The notes under the pieces were generated by a model that did not search any database, was not told where the DNA came from, and was given only the letters and a program-made list of their open reading frames with translations. Position numbers and translations under genes: made by a program. A DNA stretch of 64,000 nucleotides from Paenibacillus sp. RC67 (GTDB taxonomy: Bacteria > Bacillota > Bacilli > Paenibacillales > NBRC-103111). The stretch's first letter is position 1; the number at the start of each line of letters is the position of its first letter. Positions 17,458 through 25,567 of this stretch are shown one piece after another. Location: assembly GCF_030020805.1 (NCBI RefSeq), contig NZ_CP125098.1, positions 3,557,501-3,621,500 on the forward strand, given 5' to 3'.

Positions 17458-19800
17458 TCATGGATTAGGAAGAAGTTTAGCGTTAACCTCTGCGTGAAAA
17501 CTCATTCGTTGCTTACCTTGATATACAATTGCCGATTTGGACGGGATAGTCTCACCATTCAACTTTACTTCATGATCGGAGAAATTGGCAATGACCTTTA
17601 CATCATCTCCATACTGCGTACTCTGAACGAGTCTATCGTTCGTTAGTACGGAGAATTTACTCATCTCTCGAGTAACAGCCTGTTGATGGAAAGGAGACCA
17701 CACCTTCAGATAATCAAGGATACTTGCCTTATTTTGTTCCCAAGTTCTGCGATCCAAGTGATACAAGGGCGGCACGTTGTACAAGAGACCGTAAAGCATT
17801 TTGTCAGCTTCTTCGCCCTTGATCTTATAGGTTCCCCACTCCCAGTGATTCGTCGTGATAATCGAATTGTTATAGACTAATTTGTATAGGGGGAGCGAGT
17901 ACGCGGGATCACTATAGACTTTTTCATATAAAGATTTAATGGGTACGGCTTTGCCGTATCGATCAGGAATTCCAGCTGGAGCATAATAGCCCCCTATGTA
18001 ATATTTGCTGTCTTTATTTACACGCATATCGGGATCTTCCCAAGCGATTACAGGACTCTCAATACCTTGTGCATAAGCAATCACGCTGTTCGCGTAGTCA
18101 TTCCCTCCTTCTGAGCCAACAACCATCTGCTTATCTTTAGAGAAATAACGAAACCGTTCAAGTCGTGCCTTCAGATCCTGTTGTTGTGTCGTCGGATGTT
18201 CGGGAGAGTAGTCGTCATATATGTCACCCGTTGCATCTGAATCCACGAACCAGGAGTTGTAACCAATTCCGTCCTGAAGAATGCCTGCTACCCGTTGTTT
18301 CACACTTGGCATGGATAGGGTTGGGTTTAACTTACGTCCTCTCTGTAGAAATCCGGCGAGTTTCGTTCCGTCTTTACGCTCAATTGTGGCATGTTCATAT
18401 AGAGAAGAGTCAGGAAAGTATGCCGTGTTCCAGGAAGGGTCCAGATTTTGCTGAATAGAGTGATAGGAATCGTATGGGGCAATCAGATAACCAACCTCAT
18501 TAGCTTCGTTAACCATTTTAGGATTCATGAGGCCATCTGCCCAATTGGGAAGCCCGATCCAAGCGTTTTTGATGCCAGATCTGCTCATATCCTTGACCAA
18601 ATCCGTTGACTCCGATTGCCCCCACCCAGATATATCGATAGCGGCGTCTTGCAGCACGCTTTTCAGCAATAGCTTGTTCAAGTCATAAAGCTTTTCTTCA
18701 CTTAACTTATCAACCCCTTGGTTAATGAGCTTCTGCGCCTCTTCTACCGGATTGGGGAACACAGAAGAAGAATAGAAGGTTTTCAACTTTATTCCCTGAT
18801 TCATCGCACTCATAACGACCTTTTTCTGATATGAGTCCCAATAAACCTGTTTTGGAATTTCCTTCAGCACTTGCGCCAGCTCGTTGCTACCTTCTGCTGT
18901 GCCAGCGAGAAGCTGAACCAACCATGGACCTAGTTTCACTGGAAATAGCGTTCGCAGCTTTGGCAAATTGACATCAGTGTCTGTAATTATGGATTCACTC
19001 CACAAATAAATCTGCGGTGCACCATACAGTTTACGGATATTTGGATTATCTTTTGCTTTCTCTTCCAGCGTAATGTAATTCCCGTTCTCCTGAACATAAT
19101 TTTTGTAGGGAAGAACGACCTCCTGCGGATCATTACCGGTAACATACAAACGAAAACCGTAGGTTTTATCCTCATTTAAAGTAGGGAAGGCATGTGAAAA
19201 TTGAAACTGGATGGACGACGACGTGTCGAAATGAATTTCATCGTTGAACTTGTTCGTTACCACATAGACGATAGAAAAGGGATCGGCATGTAACGCGAAA
19301 AAATCCATTGAAAACGATTCGCTCCAAGTGTAGCTCTTGTCCTTCAAAAACGTTTTCCAGTTCATGTCGTCAGCTGGGATTACTTTACCCTCACCAAGGG
19401 GAAGTATATAGCTGTCCGATTGTACGGATGGCCATTGAAACTGATCGGCACCAATAGAGTTTATTTGGATGTCCAGATAATTGTTTTTCTTGGTTATGCT
19501 GATTTTAACTTGACCTGGATATGTCCATTGGACAGAATCCTTGTTTTTGACCAAATCAGTTACTGCTGTTTTTGGCAACGAAACGGAAGCGGGCACACGA
19601 ACACCATCTTTGATAATCGTGAGGGTGAATGTCTCTGGATCTATCTCGAAATCAAATGGCTCACCTGCAGGTTGTAAAGCCGCCTTCGTTTGTTGTATTT
19701 CTGTAAGCGCTGGTTGAGTCGTAAGACTATCCCGACACCCGGTTAATGCTACTGTTAAAAAGCTGACTACACAAATCCAAGCAATTCGTCGTTTGTTCAT
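17458..19800 (-). CDS. Lipoprotein glycoside hydrolase related to GH101/GH129
   Basis: A 780-residue lipoprotein: signal with Arg-Arg, hydrophobic core and lipobox ALTGC, so it is anchored outside the cell. A beta-rich N-terminal half (residues about 50-300) precedes a TIM-barrel-like region with WIGLPNWADGLMNPK, LIAPYDSYHS, the acidic cluster WFVDSDATGDIYDDYSPEHP (candidate nucleophile Asp) and VVGSEGGNDY (candidate acid/base Glu), and a C-terminal beta domain. This pattern recalls the GH101-related family that includes GH129, whose members act on alpha-N-acetylgalactosaminides; the substrate here is not known. GGAGG fixes the start at ATG 19798-19800. It is divergent from a two-component system, and the two promoters share a 12-base box. 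Confidence 0.65.
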   Translation of the reverse strand: MNKRRIAWICVVSFLTVALTGCRDSLTTQPALTEIQQTKAALQPAGEPFDFEIDPETFTLTIIKDGVRVPASVSLPKTAVTDLVKNKDSVQWTYPGQVKISITKKNNYLDIQINSIGADQFQWPSVQSDSYILPLGEGKVIPADDMNWKTFLKDKSYTWSESFSMDFFALHADPFSIVYVVTNKFNDEIHFDTSSSIQFQFSHAFPTLNEDKTYGFRLYVTGNDPQEVVLPYKNYVQENGNYITLEEKAKDNPNIRKLYGAPQIYLWSESIITDTDVNLPKLRTLFPVKLGPWLVQLLAGTAEGSNELAQVLKEIPKQVYWDSYQKKVVMSAMNQGIKLKTFYSSSVFPNPVEEAQKLINQGVDKLSEEKLYDLNKLLLKSVLQDAAIDISGWGQSESTDLVKDMSRSGIKNAWIGLPNWADGLMNPKMVNEANEVGYLIAPYDSYHSIQQNLDPSWNTAYFPDSSLYEHATIERKDGTKLAGFLQRGRKLNPTLSMPSVKQRVAGILQDGIGYNSWFVDSDATGDIYDDYSPEHPTTQQQDLKARLERFRYFSKDKQMVVGSEGGNDYANSVIAYAQGIESPVIAWEDPDMRVNKDSKYYIGGYYAPAGIPDRYGKAVPIKSLYEKVYSDPAYSLPLYKLVYNNSIITTNHWEWGTYKIKGEEADKMLYGLLYNVPPLYHLDRRTWEQNKASILDYLKVWSPFHQQAVTREMSKFSVLTNDRLVQSTQYGDDVKVIANFSDHEVKLNGETIPSKSAIVYQGKQRMSFHAEVNAKLLPNP

Positions 19801-19850
19801 TGAACATACCTCCAATATTTTTTGAACAGCAGACTCATTGTAAGGACGTA

Positions 19851-19862
19851 ATGTTACAGGAA
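19851..19862 (-). promoter_or_regulatory. 12-base box in the glycosidase promoter
   Basis: On the minus strand TTCCTGTAACAT, followed after 8 bases by TACAAT, a possible -10, toward the glycosidase start. It is the exact inverted copy of 19935-19946. Confidence 0.55.
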
Positions 19863-19934
19863 TGTGCCAAGATCAAACAGGAAGACCATTATAGGTTTTA
19901 AATAAACAAGGCTGGAGCTAGACTGAAATTGCTT

Positions 19935-19946
19935 TTCCTGTAACAT
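19935..19946 (+). promoter_or_regulatory. 12-base box in the response-regulator promoter
   Basis: TTCCTGTAACAT, followed after 8 bases by TATTAT, a possible -10 for the response-regulator gene. The same box-to-hexamer spacing is seen in the divergent glycosidase promoter, which makes it a candidate binding site of this regulator. Confidence 0.55.
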
Positions 19947-20024
19947 AAGAACGCTATTATAGTAATAATGAAACAATTGAATATGTATTGTTGGGATGCA
20001 TGGTTAAAAAAGGAGGTATCTTGC

Positions 20025-20672
20025 TTGAATTTACTGCTTGCAGACGATGAACCGCTTATGTTGCAAATTATAAACGCCTATTTCTTAAAAGAAGGATTTC
20101 AAACACTTATTGCAGAGGATGGTGAGGAAGCGTTAGAGCTTTTCTTTACCAATAAGGTGGATTTAGTGATTTTGGATTGGATGATGCCGAGGCGGAGCGG
20201 TATTGATGTTTGTAAAGAAATTAAAAAATACAGTCGAACGAAGGTAATACTGCTAACGGCTAAGAGCGATCCGGATGATGAGTTCCTCGCGCTGAAGTCA
20301 GGTGCTGATGATTATGTACGTAAACCGTTCGATCCTCGAATTCTGATCCTGCGCGCGAAAAAATTGCTGCAGCTTACCTCTAGTATTTCTATCGGAGATC
20401 TTATCATAGACCTAGAAGGTCAAAAGATTTATCGCGGCGGGGAGGATCTGCTGGCTACACATAAGGAATTTCAACTACTGAAATATCTTCTTGTTAATAA
20501 AGGGCAGATCGTGACACGTAAAATGCTTTTAGATCAGGTATGGGGATTTGATTATTTCGGTGAAGAAAGAACAGTAGACACGCATATTAGAAGGCTTAGG
20601 GAAAAGATTGGTGAACATCGAATCAGAACATACCGTGGAATGGGTTATTGTCTCGAGGTTACAGATGAGTAA
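20025..20672 (+). CDS. OmpR-family response regulator
   Basis: A 215-residue DNA-binding regulator: receiver with LLLADDEPLML, phosphoacceptor Asp in LVILDWMMPRRSG and Lys in YVRKPFDPRIL, then a winged helix (LATHKEFQLLKYLL, VDTHIRRLREKIG, YRGMGYCLEV). The frame is open from 19968, but AGGAGGT at 20011-20017 selects TTG at 20025. It overlaps the kinase gene by 8 bases. The divergent surface glycosidase and shared promoter box suggest that it controls that gene and itself. Confidence 0.9.
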   Translation: MNLLLADDEPLMLQIINAYFLKEGFQTLIAEDGEEALELFFTNKVDLVILDWMMPRRSGIDVCKEIKKYSRTKVILLTAKSDPDDEFLALKSGADDYVRKPFDPRILILRAKKLLQLTSSISIGDLIIDLEGQKIYRGGEDLLATHKEFQLLKYLLVNKGQIVTRKMLLDQVWGFDYFGEERTVDTHIRRLREKIGEHRIRTYRGMGYCLEVTDE

Positions 20673-22050
20673 ATTAACTCGGAAGCTGATTATCCGAATC
20701 ACGACCGTCCTATGTGTGGTATTTGTCCTGTCTTTTGCCGTGAACACATATTTTCTACCTAAATATTTCTTGTATCAGAAAAAGCACAAACTCGCTCAGC
20801 TGGTCACTGAGCTTGAAGCCATGGATTATACTTCCTTGATGAAGCAGTCGGAAACAATAGAGGATCAAGATCAGGTCACCATCGCTCATGCATCCTTGTT
20901 GGAATCGGTCGATGATCTAAACAACGAATTGCTAATCCAGTTAAACCATAAGGGCATCGCACTAAGTAAATTTTGGTTGACCGAGGAAAGTATGGAGAAG
21001 CTGCGGAAAGGAGAGAAAGTCAATAAACTATATGATCAAAACAAGCTAAAGTCTAGCTTTCTGGTTAATTTTTTGACAGTAGACGGATCTGTTATCATGG
21101 TGGGTGAATCTATCTCCCATTCAGCAGAAACGATCCAAATCGTAAACCGATTTAATGCTTATATATGGGTAGGCATGCTGCTGTTATTAATCCTCTTATC
21201 CTCATTGTTTACTGCACGGATTGTCAAACCGCTTACAAAGGTGAATGAGACGGCGGAGGCCATCTCCAATTTATCATTTATCAAAGCGGATATCAGGACT
21301 GGCGACGAAATTGAGACTTTGGCCAAAAGCATCAATCGAATGAGCGATAAATTGGAGGAGTCACATCGGACGCTAGAAGAGAAAAATACCAATCTGAGGA
21401 CGTTTATTGCAGACATTTCTCACGAGCTGAAAACACCGTTATCACTAATTCGCGTTTATGCGTCAGGCCTCCAAGATGGTCTTGACGATGGCACGTATGT
21501 TGATGTGATTCGAAAGCAGAGTGAAGAGATGGCAAGTTTGATCGACCGATTGCTGGAGCTATCTCGGTTGCAAGCTATATCCTATCTATTTGAACCCATT
21601 GATTTCCGACAACTGGTGGCAGCTACGTTAGACGTTTATAAGATCGCGTTTAAACAGCAAGGCCTTGTATTGAACATCCATAACCGGCTTTCAGCAGAAG
21701 CATGGGTAATGGCGGATCGCCAGCAGTTGGAGTCTGTTCTCCATAATTGGTTGAACAACGCGATGAAATATACGACTGGTAAACAAGTAAATCTTATAGT
21801 AGAAATGAAGAAAGATTTCGTTCATTTTAGTATCTCCAATAATACAGACATTGAAGAAGGTGCTAATTGGAAGCAGATTTGGGAACCTTTCTTTGTCATG
21901 GAGAGCTCTCGAAGTAAAAAATTCAGCGGTACAGGGCTCGGTTTGTCGATTGCTCGAACCATTTTAATAAATCACAATGCCTCATACGGTCTATCGGTGA
22001 AGGAAGGCGTAATTACTTTTTATTTCTCCTTGCCATTACTGAGCCAATAA
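20665..22050 (+). CDS. Sensor histidine kinase
   Basis: A 461-residue kinase with two membrane helices (about residues 9-28 and 156-176), an external sensor between them, a HAMP linker, the phosphoacceptor box IADISHELKTPLSLI, N box LHNWLNNAMKYT, and GTGLGLSIARTIL as the nucleotide-binding G box. The F box reads IWEPFFVMESSRSKKFSG. The start is ATG 20665 inside the end of the regulator gene (GAGG upstream); an in-frame ATG at 20608 lies deeper in that gene and is unlikely. Signal unknown; the genomic context suggests a cell-surface glycan or its breakdown product. Confidence 0.88.
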   Translation: MSKLTRKLIIRITTVLCVVFVLSFAVNTYFLPKYFLYQKKHKLAQLVTELEAMDYTSLMKQSETIEDQDQVTIAHASLLESVDDLNNELLIQLNHKGIALSKFWLTEESMEKLRKGEKVNKLYDQNKLKSSFLVNFLTVDGSVIMVGESISHSAETIQIVNRFNAYIWVGMLLLLILLSSLFTARIVKPLTKVNETAEAISNLSFIKADIRTGDEIETLAKSINRMSDKLEESHRTLEEKNTNLRTFIADISHELKTPLSLIRVYASGLQDGLDDGTYVDVIRKQSEEMASLIDRLLELSRLQAISYLFEPIDFRQLVAATLDVYKIAFKQQGLVLNIHNRLSAEAWVMADRQQLESVLHNWLNNAMKYTTGKQVNLIVEMKKDFVHFSISNNTDIEEGANWKQIWEPFFVMESSRSKKFSGTGLGLSIARTILINHNASYGLSVKEGVITFYFSLPLLSQ

Positions 22051-22284
22051 GGGGCAATGCTGCTCCATACACTTAACAGTGATTCCTAATCATTCAGAGA
22101 AACTAGTACATCAAGGACAGGATAATTTAATTAAAGTAATTCCATGACTACGAATCAAAAACCTTCCTATGATATTATGTAAAGGATAGATTTACTTCAT
22201 TCATACCTTGATGCACTAACAAATTAAGTAGTAAGTAAATTGTTAAGAAAGTAGTTAAACAAAAATAAGGGTGGATAGGATCAA

Positions 22285-23186
22285 ATGAACCAAGCAAATG
22301 AGATGGAGATTGACGTACCTCTCGTAAAACGATTGATTGCCACACAATTTCCACAATGGGCAGACCATCTAGTACAGCCGGTGGAATCAGCTGGGACAGA
22401 CAACGCCATCTATCGGCTCGGTGCGGATATGGCCGTGCGATTACCTCGTGTCGAATGGGCTATCGGACAGGTGGAGAAGGAGCAAAGGTGGCTCCCAAAC
22501 TAGCCCCGCTAATACCACTGTCTATCCCTATCCCGGTTGCGATGGGGATGCCAGCCGAGGACTTTCCTTGGCGCTGGTCCGTGTATAGGTGGCTCGAAGG
22601 CGAGAATGCAACCATTGCGCAAATCGAGAATCCTCGCGAAGCCGCATCATCGCTGGCACAATTCATAAACTCACTGCAGCAGATCGATCCCACGGGAGGG
22701 CCGACCCCAGGACCCCATAACTCTAGTCGGGGGGTGCCACTATCCATGCGAGATACTTCTGTCCGTAGCGCAATTTTAGCCCTTAACCATTTACTCGATG
22801 CTGACAAGGCAACTGCTGTGTGGGAAACAGCACTTCAGGCTCCAGAATGGCAAGGTAGGGGCGTCTGGCTCCACGGAGACCTTCATCCGGGGAACCTGCT
22901 CGTCAACGATGGGCAACTAAGCGCCGTCATAGACTTTGGTACTCTGGGTGTAGGTGATCCTGCATGTGACTTGATGGTCGCGTGGACACTATTATCTGCT
23001 GAAAGCCGTGATAATTTTCGTGCAGCTTTACCTATCGACGATGCTACCTGGACTCGAGGTCGTGGTTGGGCACTGTCTTTTGGTCTAATAGCTTTAGCGT
23101 ACTATTTGGAAACGAACCCTGTGCTCGCTGCGATTTCCCGTCGCACTATCGATGAAGTACTTTACGAGTGTTCCAATGGATCATGA
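22285..23186 (+). pseudogene. Aminoglycoside phosphotransferase family gene, frameshifted
   Basis: Two frames make one kinase of about 300 residues. ATG 22285 opens MNQANEMEIDVPLVKRLIATQ and the nucleotide-binding strand TDNAIYRLGADMAVRLPR; this frame ends at a TAG at 22501-22503. The next frame continues LAPLIPLSIPIPVAMG, the hinge WRWSVYRWLEG, the catalytic loop WLHGDLHPGNLLV and the metal motif VIDFGTLGVGDPACDL. One extra A near 22496-22499 would join them as RWLPKLAPLIP. All active-site motifs are intact apart from the shift, so it may be a sequencing error or recent loss. Likely small-molecule or aminoglycoside kinase. Confidence 0.75.
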
Positions 23187-23201
23187 CAAGAGTGTGACTT
23201 A

Positions 23202-23231
23202 GTAGACATAATAATTATTATGTCTACCTTT
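23202..23231 (+). terminator. Palindromic terminator
   Basis: A 26-base perfect palindrome at 23202-23227 followed by CCTTTT. It ends the phosphotransferase transcript. Confidence 0.7.
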
Positions 23232-23393
23232 TAATGCGCTAGCGATTTGTTTACTATGAATATTGTCCAAGTCAGCTTCACAGTTTGTTGATTGCTCACT
23301 ACAATCTAAGCCCTTTATCATCGCCGAGAGGACCATACTACATTAAAAAACTAAAAACATGATTAATATTATTCTTAACTAAGGAGAACTGCT

Positions 23394-23921
23394 ATGATTT
23401 CAGTTATTCAAATGAAATTGGATGAATCCTATAAAATTCGTGATATTGACCGTTCGGAAACGATAGAGCTGTTTTACAAATGCAAAGACGGGATTCTTGA
23501 AGAAATAAAAGCAGGGCACGAATGCCCAAATTGGAAAGAAGATAACTATCAAGAAATCATTTCACGATTCGAGTATGAACTCTCTAACGGAGGAATGGCA
23601 TATGGTGCATTTGATGAAGATAAATTGGTTGGATTTGGCGTCTTAGCTCATAAATTTCGAGGGAAAGAACATAATCAACTTCAGATTGACCTAATGTATG
23701 TGACAAGAGAATACCGAAGACAAGGAATTGGTCGACAAATTATCGGCTTACTTAGTAAAGCTGCCATCGAAAAAGGGGCCAAATACTTATATATTTCATC
23801 CACTGAAACGGAGTCTGCAGTGAAGTTTTACTCAAGTTGCGGTTCTACTGTTACCTCAGAAATAGATGAAGAACTATTTGAAAAAGAACCTTATGATATC
23901 CATATGCTTAAGAAACTATGA
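23394..23921 (+). CDS. GNAT-family N-acetyltransferase
   Basis: A 175-residue acetyltransferase. The acetyl-CoA pyrophosphate loop reads YRRQGIGRQIIG, preceded by the beta-4 strand LQIDLMYVTREY and followed by YLYISSTETESAVKFYSSCG, the C-terminal strand-helix of the GNAT fold. The substrate is not recognisable. AAGGAG lies 8 bases before the ATG. It is followed by a secreted protein gene after 99 bases. Confidence 0.8.
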   Translation: MISVIQMKLDESYKIRDIDRSETIELFYKCKDGILEEIKAGHECPNWKEDNYQEIISRFEYELSNGGMAYGAFDEDKLVGFGVLAHKFRGKEHNQLQIDLMYVTREYRRQGIGRQIIGLLSKAAIEKGAKYLYISSTETESAVKFYSSCGSTVTSEIDEELFEKEPYDIHMLKKL

Positions 23922-24020
23922 ATTCAGATGCTGTGCAACATATTTATTCAATACCCGTTTAGGTAATGAGGAGGGAAAAAGTGGGAACGGATAAATAGAT
24001 GAAGCAAGGAGATTTGCATA

Positions 24021-24701
24021 TTGACGAACATTCTCCAGCACACGAGCATCTTACTGATAATGCTAAGTTCTCTAGTATTCTGCAACGATAAGGTAATTCA
24101 TCAGAACGGCACGAATACAGCAATCACGGAACAGAATGAACCACAACCGGTCTATAGACCTGATTTATTTCCGCAAGCTACGGTTATTCCCTTCTATGAA
24201 ACTTCGGTACACCCCCTTGAGATGGGTATTCTTCCAGATGGGGCTAAGCTGATCACAGCACTTCCTCACTCGGAGGCGGAAGTTCCAGTGTATAGTGCAA
24301 AGAATGAGGTATTGATTTATGATCACAATATCGATTCTTGGAACGTTGTGGATTTTCAAGGGCATTCCGCCATTCCGATGGATCTTGATGGTGATGGCAT
24401 CCCAGAATGGATAGGGAACCATACAGATTGGGTACCTCCTGCTCTGGAGATTCATCGTTGGGATACGGAAAATGCTCGCTTCGAATCGACTGTTATTCAA
24501 TGGGAAAGTCTGTTTCCAGAAACCTCTAACGATACACCTTCAAACTCATCTCTTTTTATTGAGGATGGGAAACACATCATTCAAATCGGTCGTCACGATG
24601 CCTACGCTTTTTTTACATATTACCACGGCGTCTTGAGACTATTCCATCCAGAAGACACTCGGGACCGCGTTCTTGAAATGCAGATGGCCCGGCGTCATTG
24701 A
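24021..24701 (+). CDS. Secreted protein with an EF-hand-like calcium loop, unknown function
   Basis: A 226-residue protein with an N-terminal signal or anchor (about residues 8-22) and no recognised family. Residues around 118-129 read PMDLDGDGIPEWIG, a DxDxDG calcium-binding loop of the kind found in dockerin- and FG-GAP-like repeats. The chain is rich in Trp, Pro and His. The start is TTG at 24021 with AAGGAG upstream. A Cys at the end of the hydrophobic core is not in a good lipobox context. The function is unknown. Confidence 0.5.
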   Translation: MTNILQHTSILLIMLSSLVFCNDKVIHQNGTNTAITEQNEPQPVYRPDLFPQATVIPFYETSVHPLEMGILPDGAKLITALPHSEAEVPVYSAKNEVLIYDHNIDSWNVVDFQGHSAIPMDLDGDGIPEWIGNHTDWVPPALEIHRWDTENARFESTVIQWESLFPETSNDTPSNSSLFIEDGKHIIQIGRHDAYAFFTYYHGVLRLFHPEDTRDRVLEMQMARRH

Positions 24702-24830
24702 AAGAATGCTTACATTTTTTTTGAAAAAGACAAGTTTCAACAGATTTTGCGTTTTTAATGATGTATAATGATTTGTGATTCCCCAGATTTATGGTGGACA
24801 TAATGTATATACTTTGGAGGTTATCTATTC

Positions 24831-25031
24831 ATGGAAACAGGTACTGTCAAATGGTTTAATGCGGAAAAAGGATTTGGCTTCATTCAACGGGAAGCTGGGG
24901 ACGATGTCTTCGTTCATTTCTCAGCGATTCAAGGCGATGGATTTAAATCTTTGGACGAAGGGCAACGCGTAGAATTCAATGTTGTTAAAGGACAACGTGG
25001 ACCCCAAGCGGAGAACGTTGTAAAGCTATAG
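24831..25031 (+). CDS. cspD: Cold shock protein
   Basis: A 66-residue single OB-fold protein with both RNA-binding motifs, KGFGFI (RNP1) and VFVHFSAI (RNP2), and the conserved start [12 protein letters not shown]. It binds single-stranded nucleic acid as an RNA chaperone. GGAGG precedes the ATG. Which Csp paralogue it is cannot be told from sequence alone, so the symbol is tentative. A terminator follows directly. Confidence 0.93.
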   Translation: METGTVKWFNAEKGFGFIQREAGDDVFVHFSAIQGDGFKSLDEGQRVEFNVVKGQRGPQAENVVKL

Positions 25032-25045
25032 TATGATGACGAAAG

Positions 25046-25080
25046 CCTGTCCTTGTCGATATGTCAAGGGCAGGTTTTTT
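25046..25080 (+). terminator. Terminator of the cold shock gene
   Basis: A 10-bp stem, CCTGTCCTTG (25046-25055) with CAAGGGCAGG (25065-25074), followed by six T. Confidence 0.85.
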
Positions 25081-25286
25081 GTGGTTGAGGTAATTCAGGG
25101 TGCATACATGTGCAAATGGGTGTGGTGGTTGTCATAAATCATAGTTCATCTAACGTCAGGATTACCATTCTGTAAATCACATATAATCCATATAGGAGCC
25201 GGTTAACAAAAATAGTGGATTTAGAAAGAGGTCATTCTTAACCTAGTTGAGAAGAATTAAACCAAACGCTTATCATGGATTAAATG

Positions 25287-25315
25287 TTGAAATTACAAAG
25301 TGAGTATGATAAGAT
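25287..25315 (+). promoter_or_regulatory. Promoter of the ABC-F leader transcript
   Basis: TTGAAA at 25287-25292, a 17-base spacer and TAAGAT at 25310-25315. Transcription from here would give a leader of about 245 bases before the ABC-F gene. Confidence 0.5.
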
Positions 25316-25391
25316 ACATTTAATTTAATGAGTGGAGTTGAAAAGTATAATGTAATTTTTCTTGCGAATATATAAAACAATAAAACCACAA

Positions 25392-25511
25392 ATGCGATTT
25401 GTTTTCGCATGTTTTATTCTTTATATGCAAGAAAGTTACTATATCTTTTCACTCAAACAATATCCTTATCTAATTCCACCAATGTGGGTTGGATTTGCTG
25501 TATTTATTTGA
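25392..25511 (+). CDS. Leader peptide of the ABC-F resistance gene
   Basis: A 39-residue ORF, starting MRFVFACFILYMQESYY and ending WVGFAVFI, that stops one base before the attenuator stem. It has no strong ribosome site and its start codon lies in a hairpin (ATGCGA at 25392-25397 pairs with TCGCAT at 25405-25410). Codons 13-17 form the antiterminator strand. Its position, aromatic and hydrophobic content, and the overlapping alternative structures fit a ribosome-stalling leader that senses antibiotics. Confidence 0.55.
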   Translation: MRFVFACFILYMQESYYIFSLKQYPYLIPPMWVGFAVFI

Positions 25512-25545
25512 GCTACAAGAAGTAACTTTCTTGTAGCTTTTATTT
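25428..25545 (+). promoter_or_regulatory. Transcription attenuator with competing antiterminator
   Basis: Terminator: GCTACAAGAA (25512-25521) pairs with TTCTTGTAGC (25528-25537), loop GTAACT, followed by a T-rich run. Antiterminator: CAAGAAAGTTACT (25428-25440), inside the leader ORF, is perfectly complementary over 13 bases to AGTAACTTTCTTG (25521-25533), which includes most of the terminator's 3' arm. The two structures exclude each other. A ribosome stalled early in the leader would leave the upstream strand free and permit read-through into the ABC-F gene. Confidence 0.7.
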
Positions 25546-25567
25546 TTTGATACAGGAGGATAATTTC

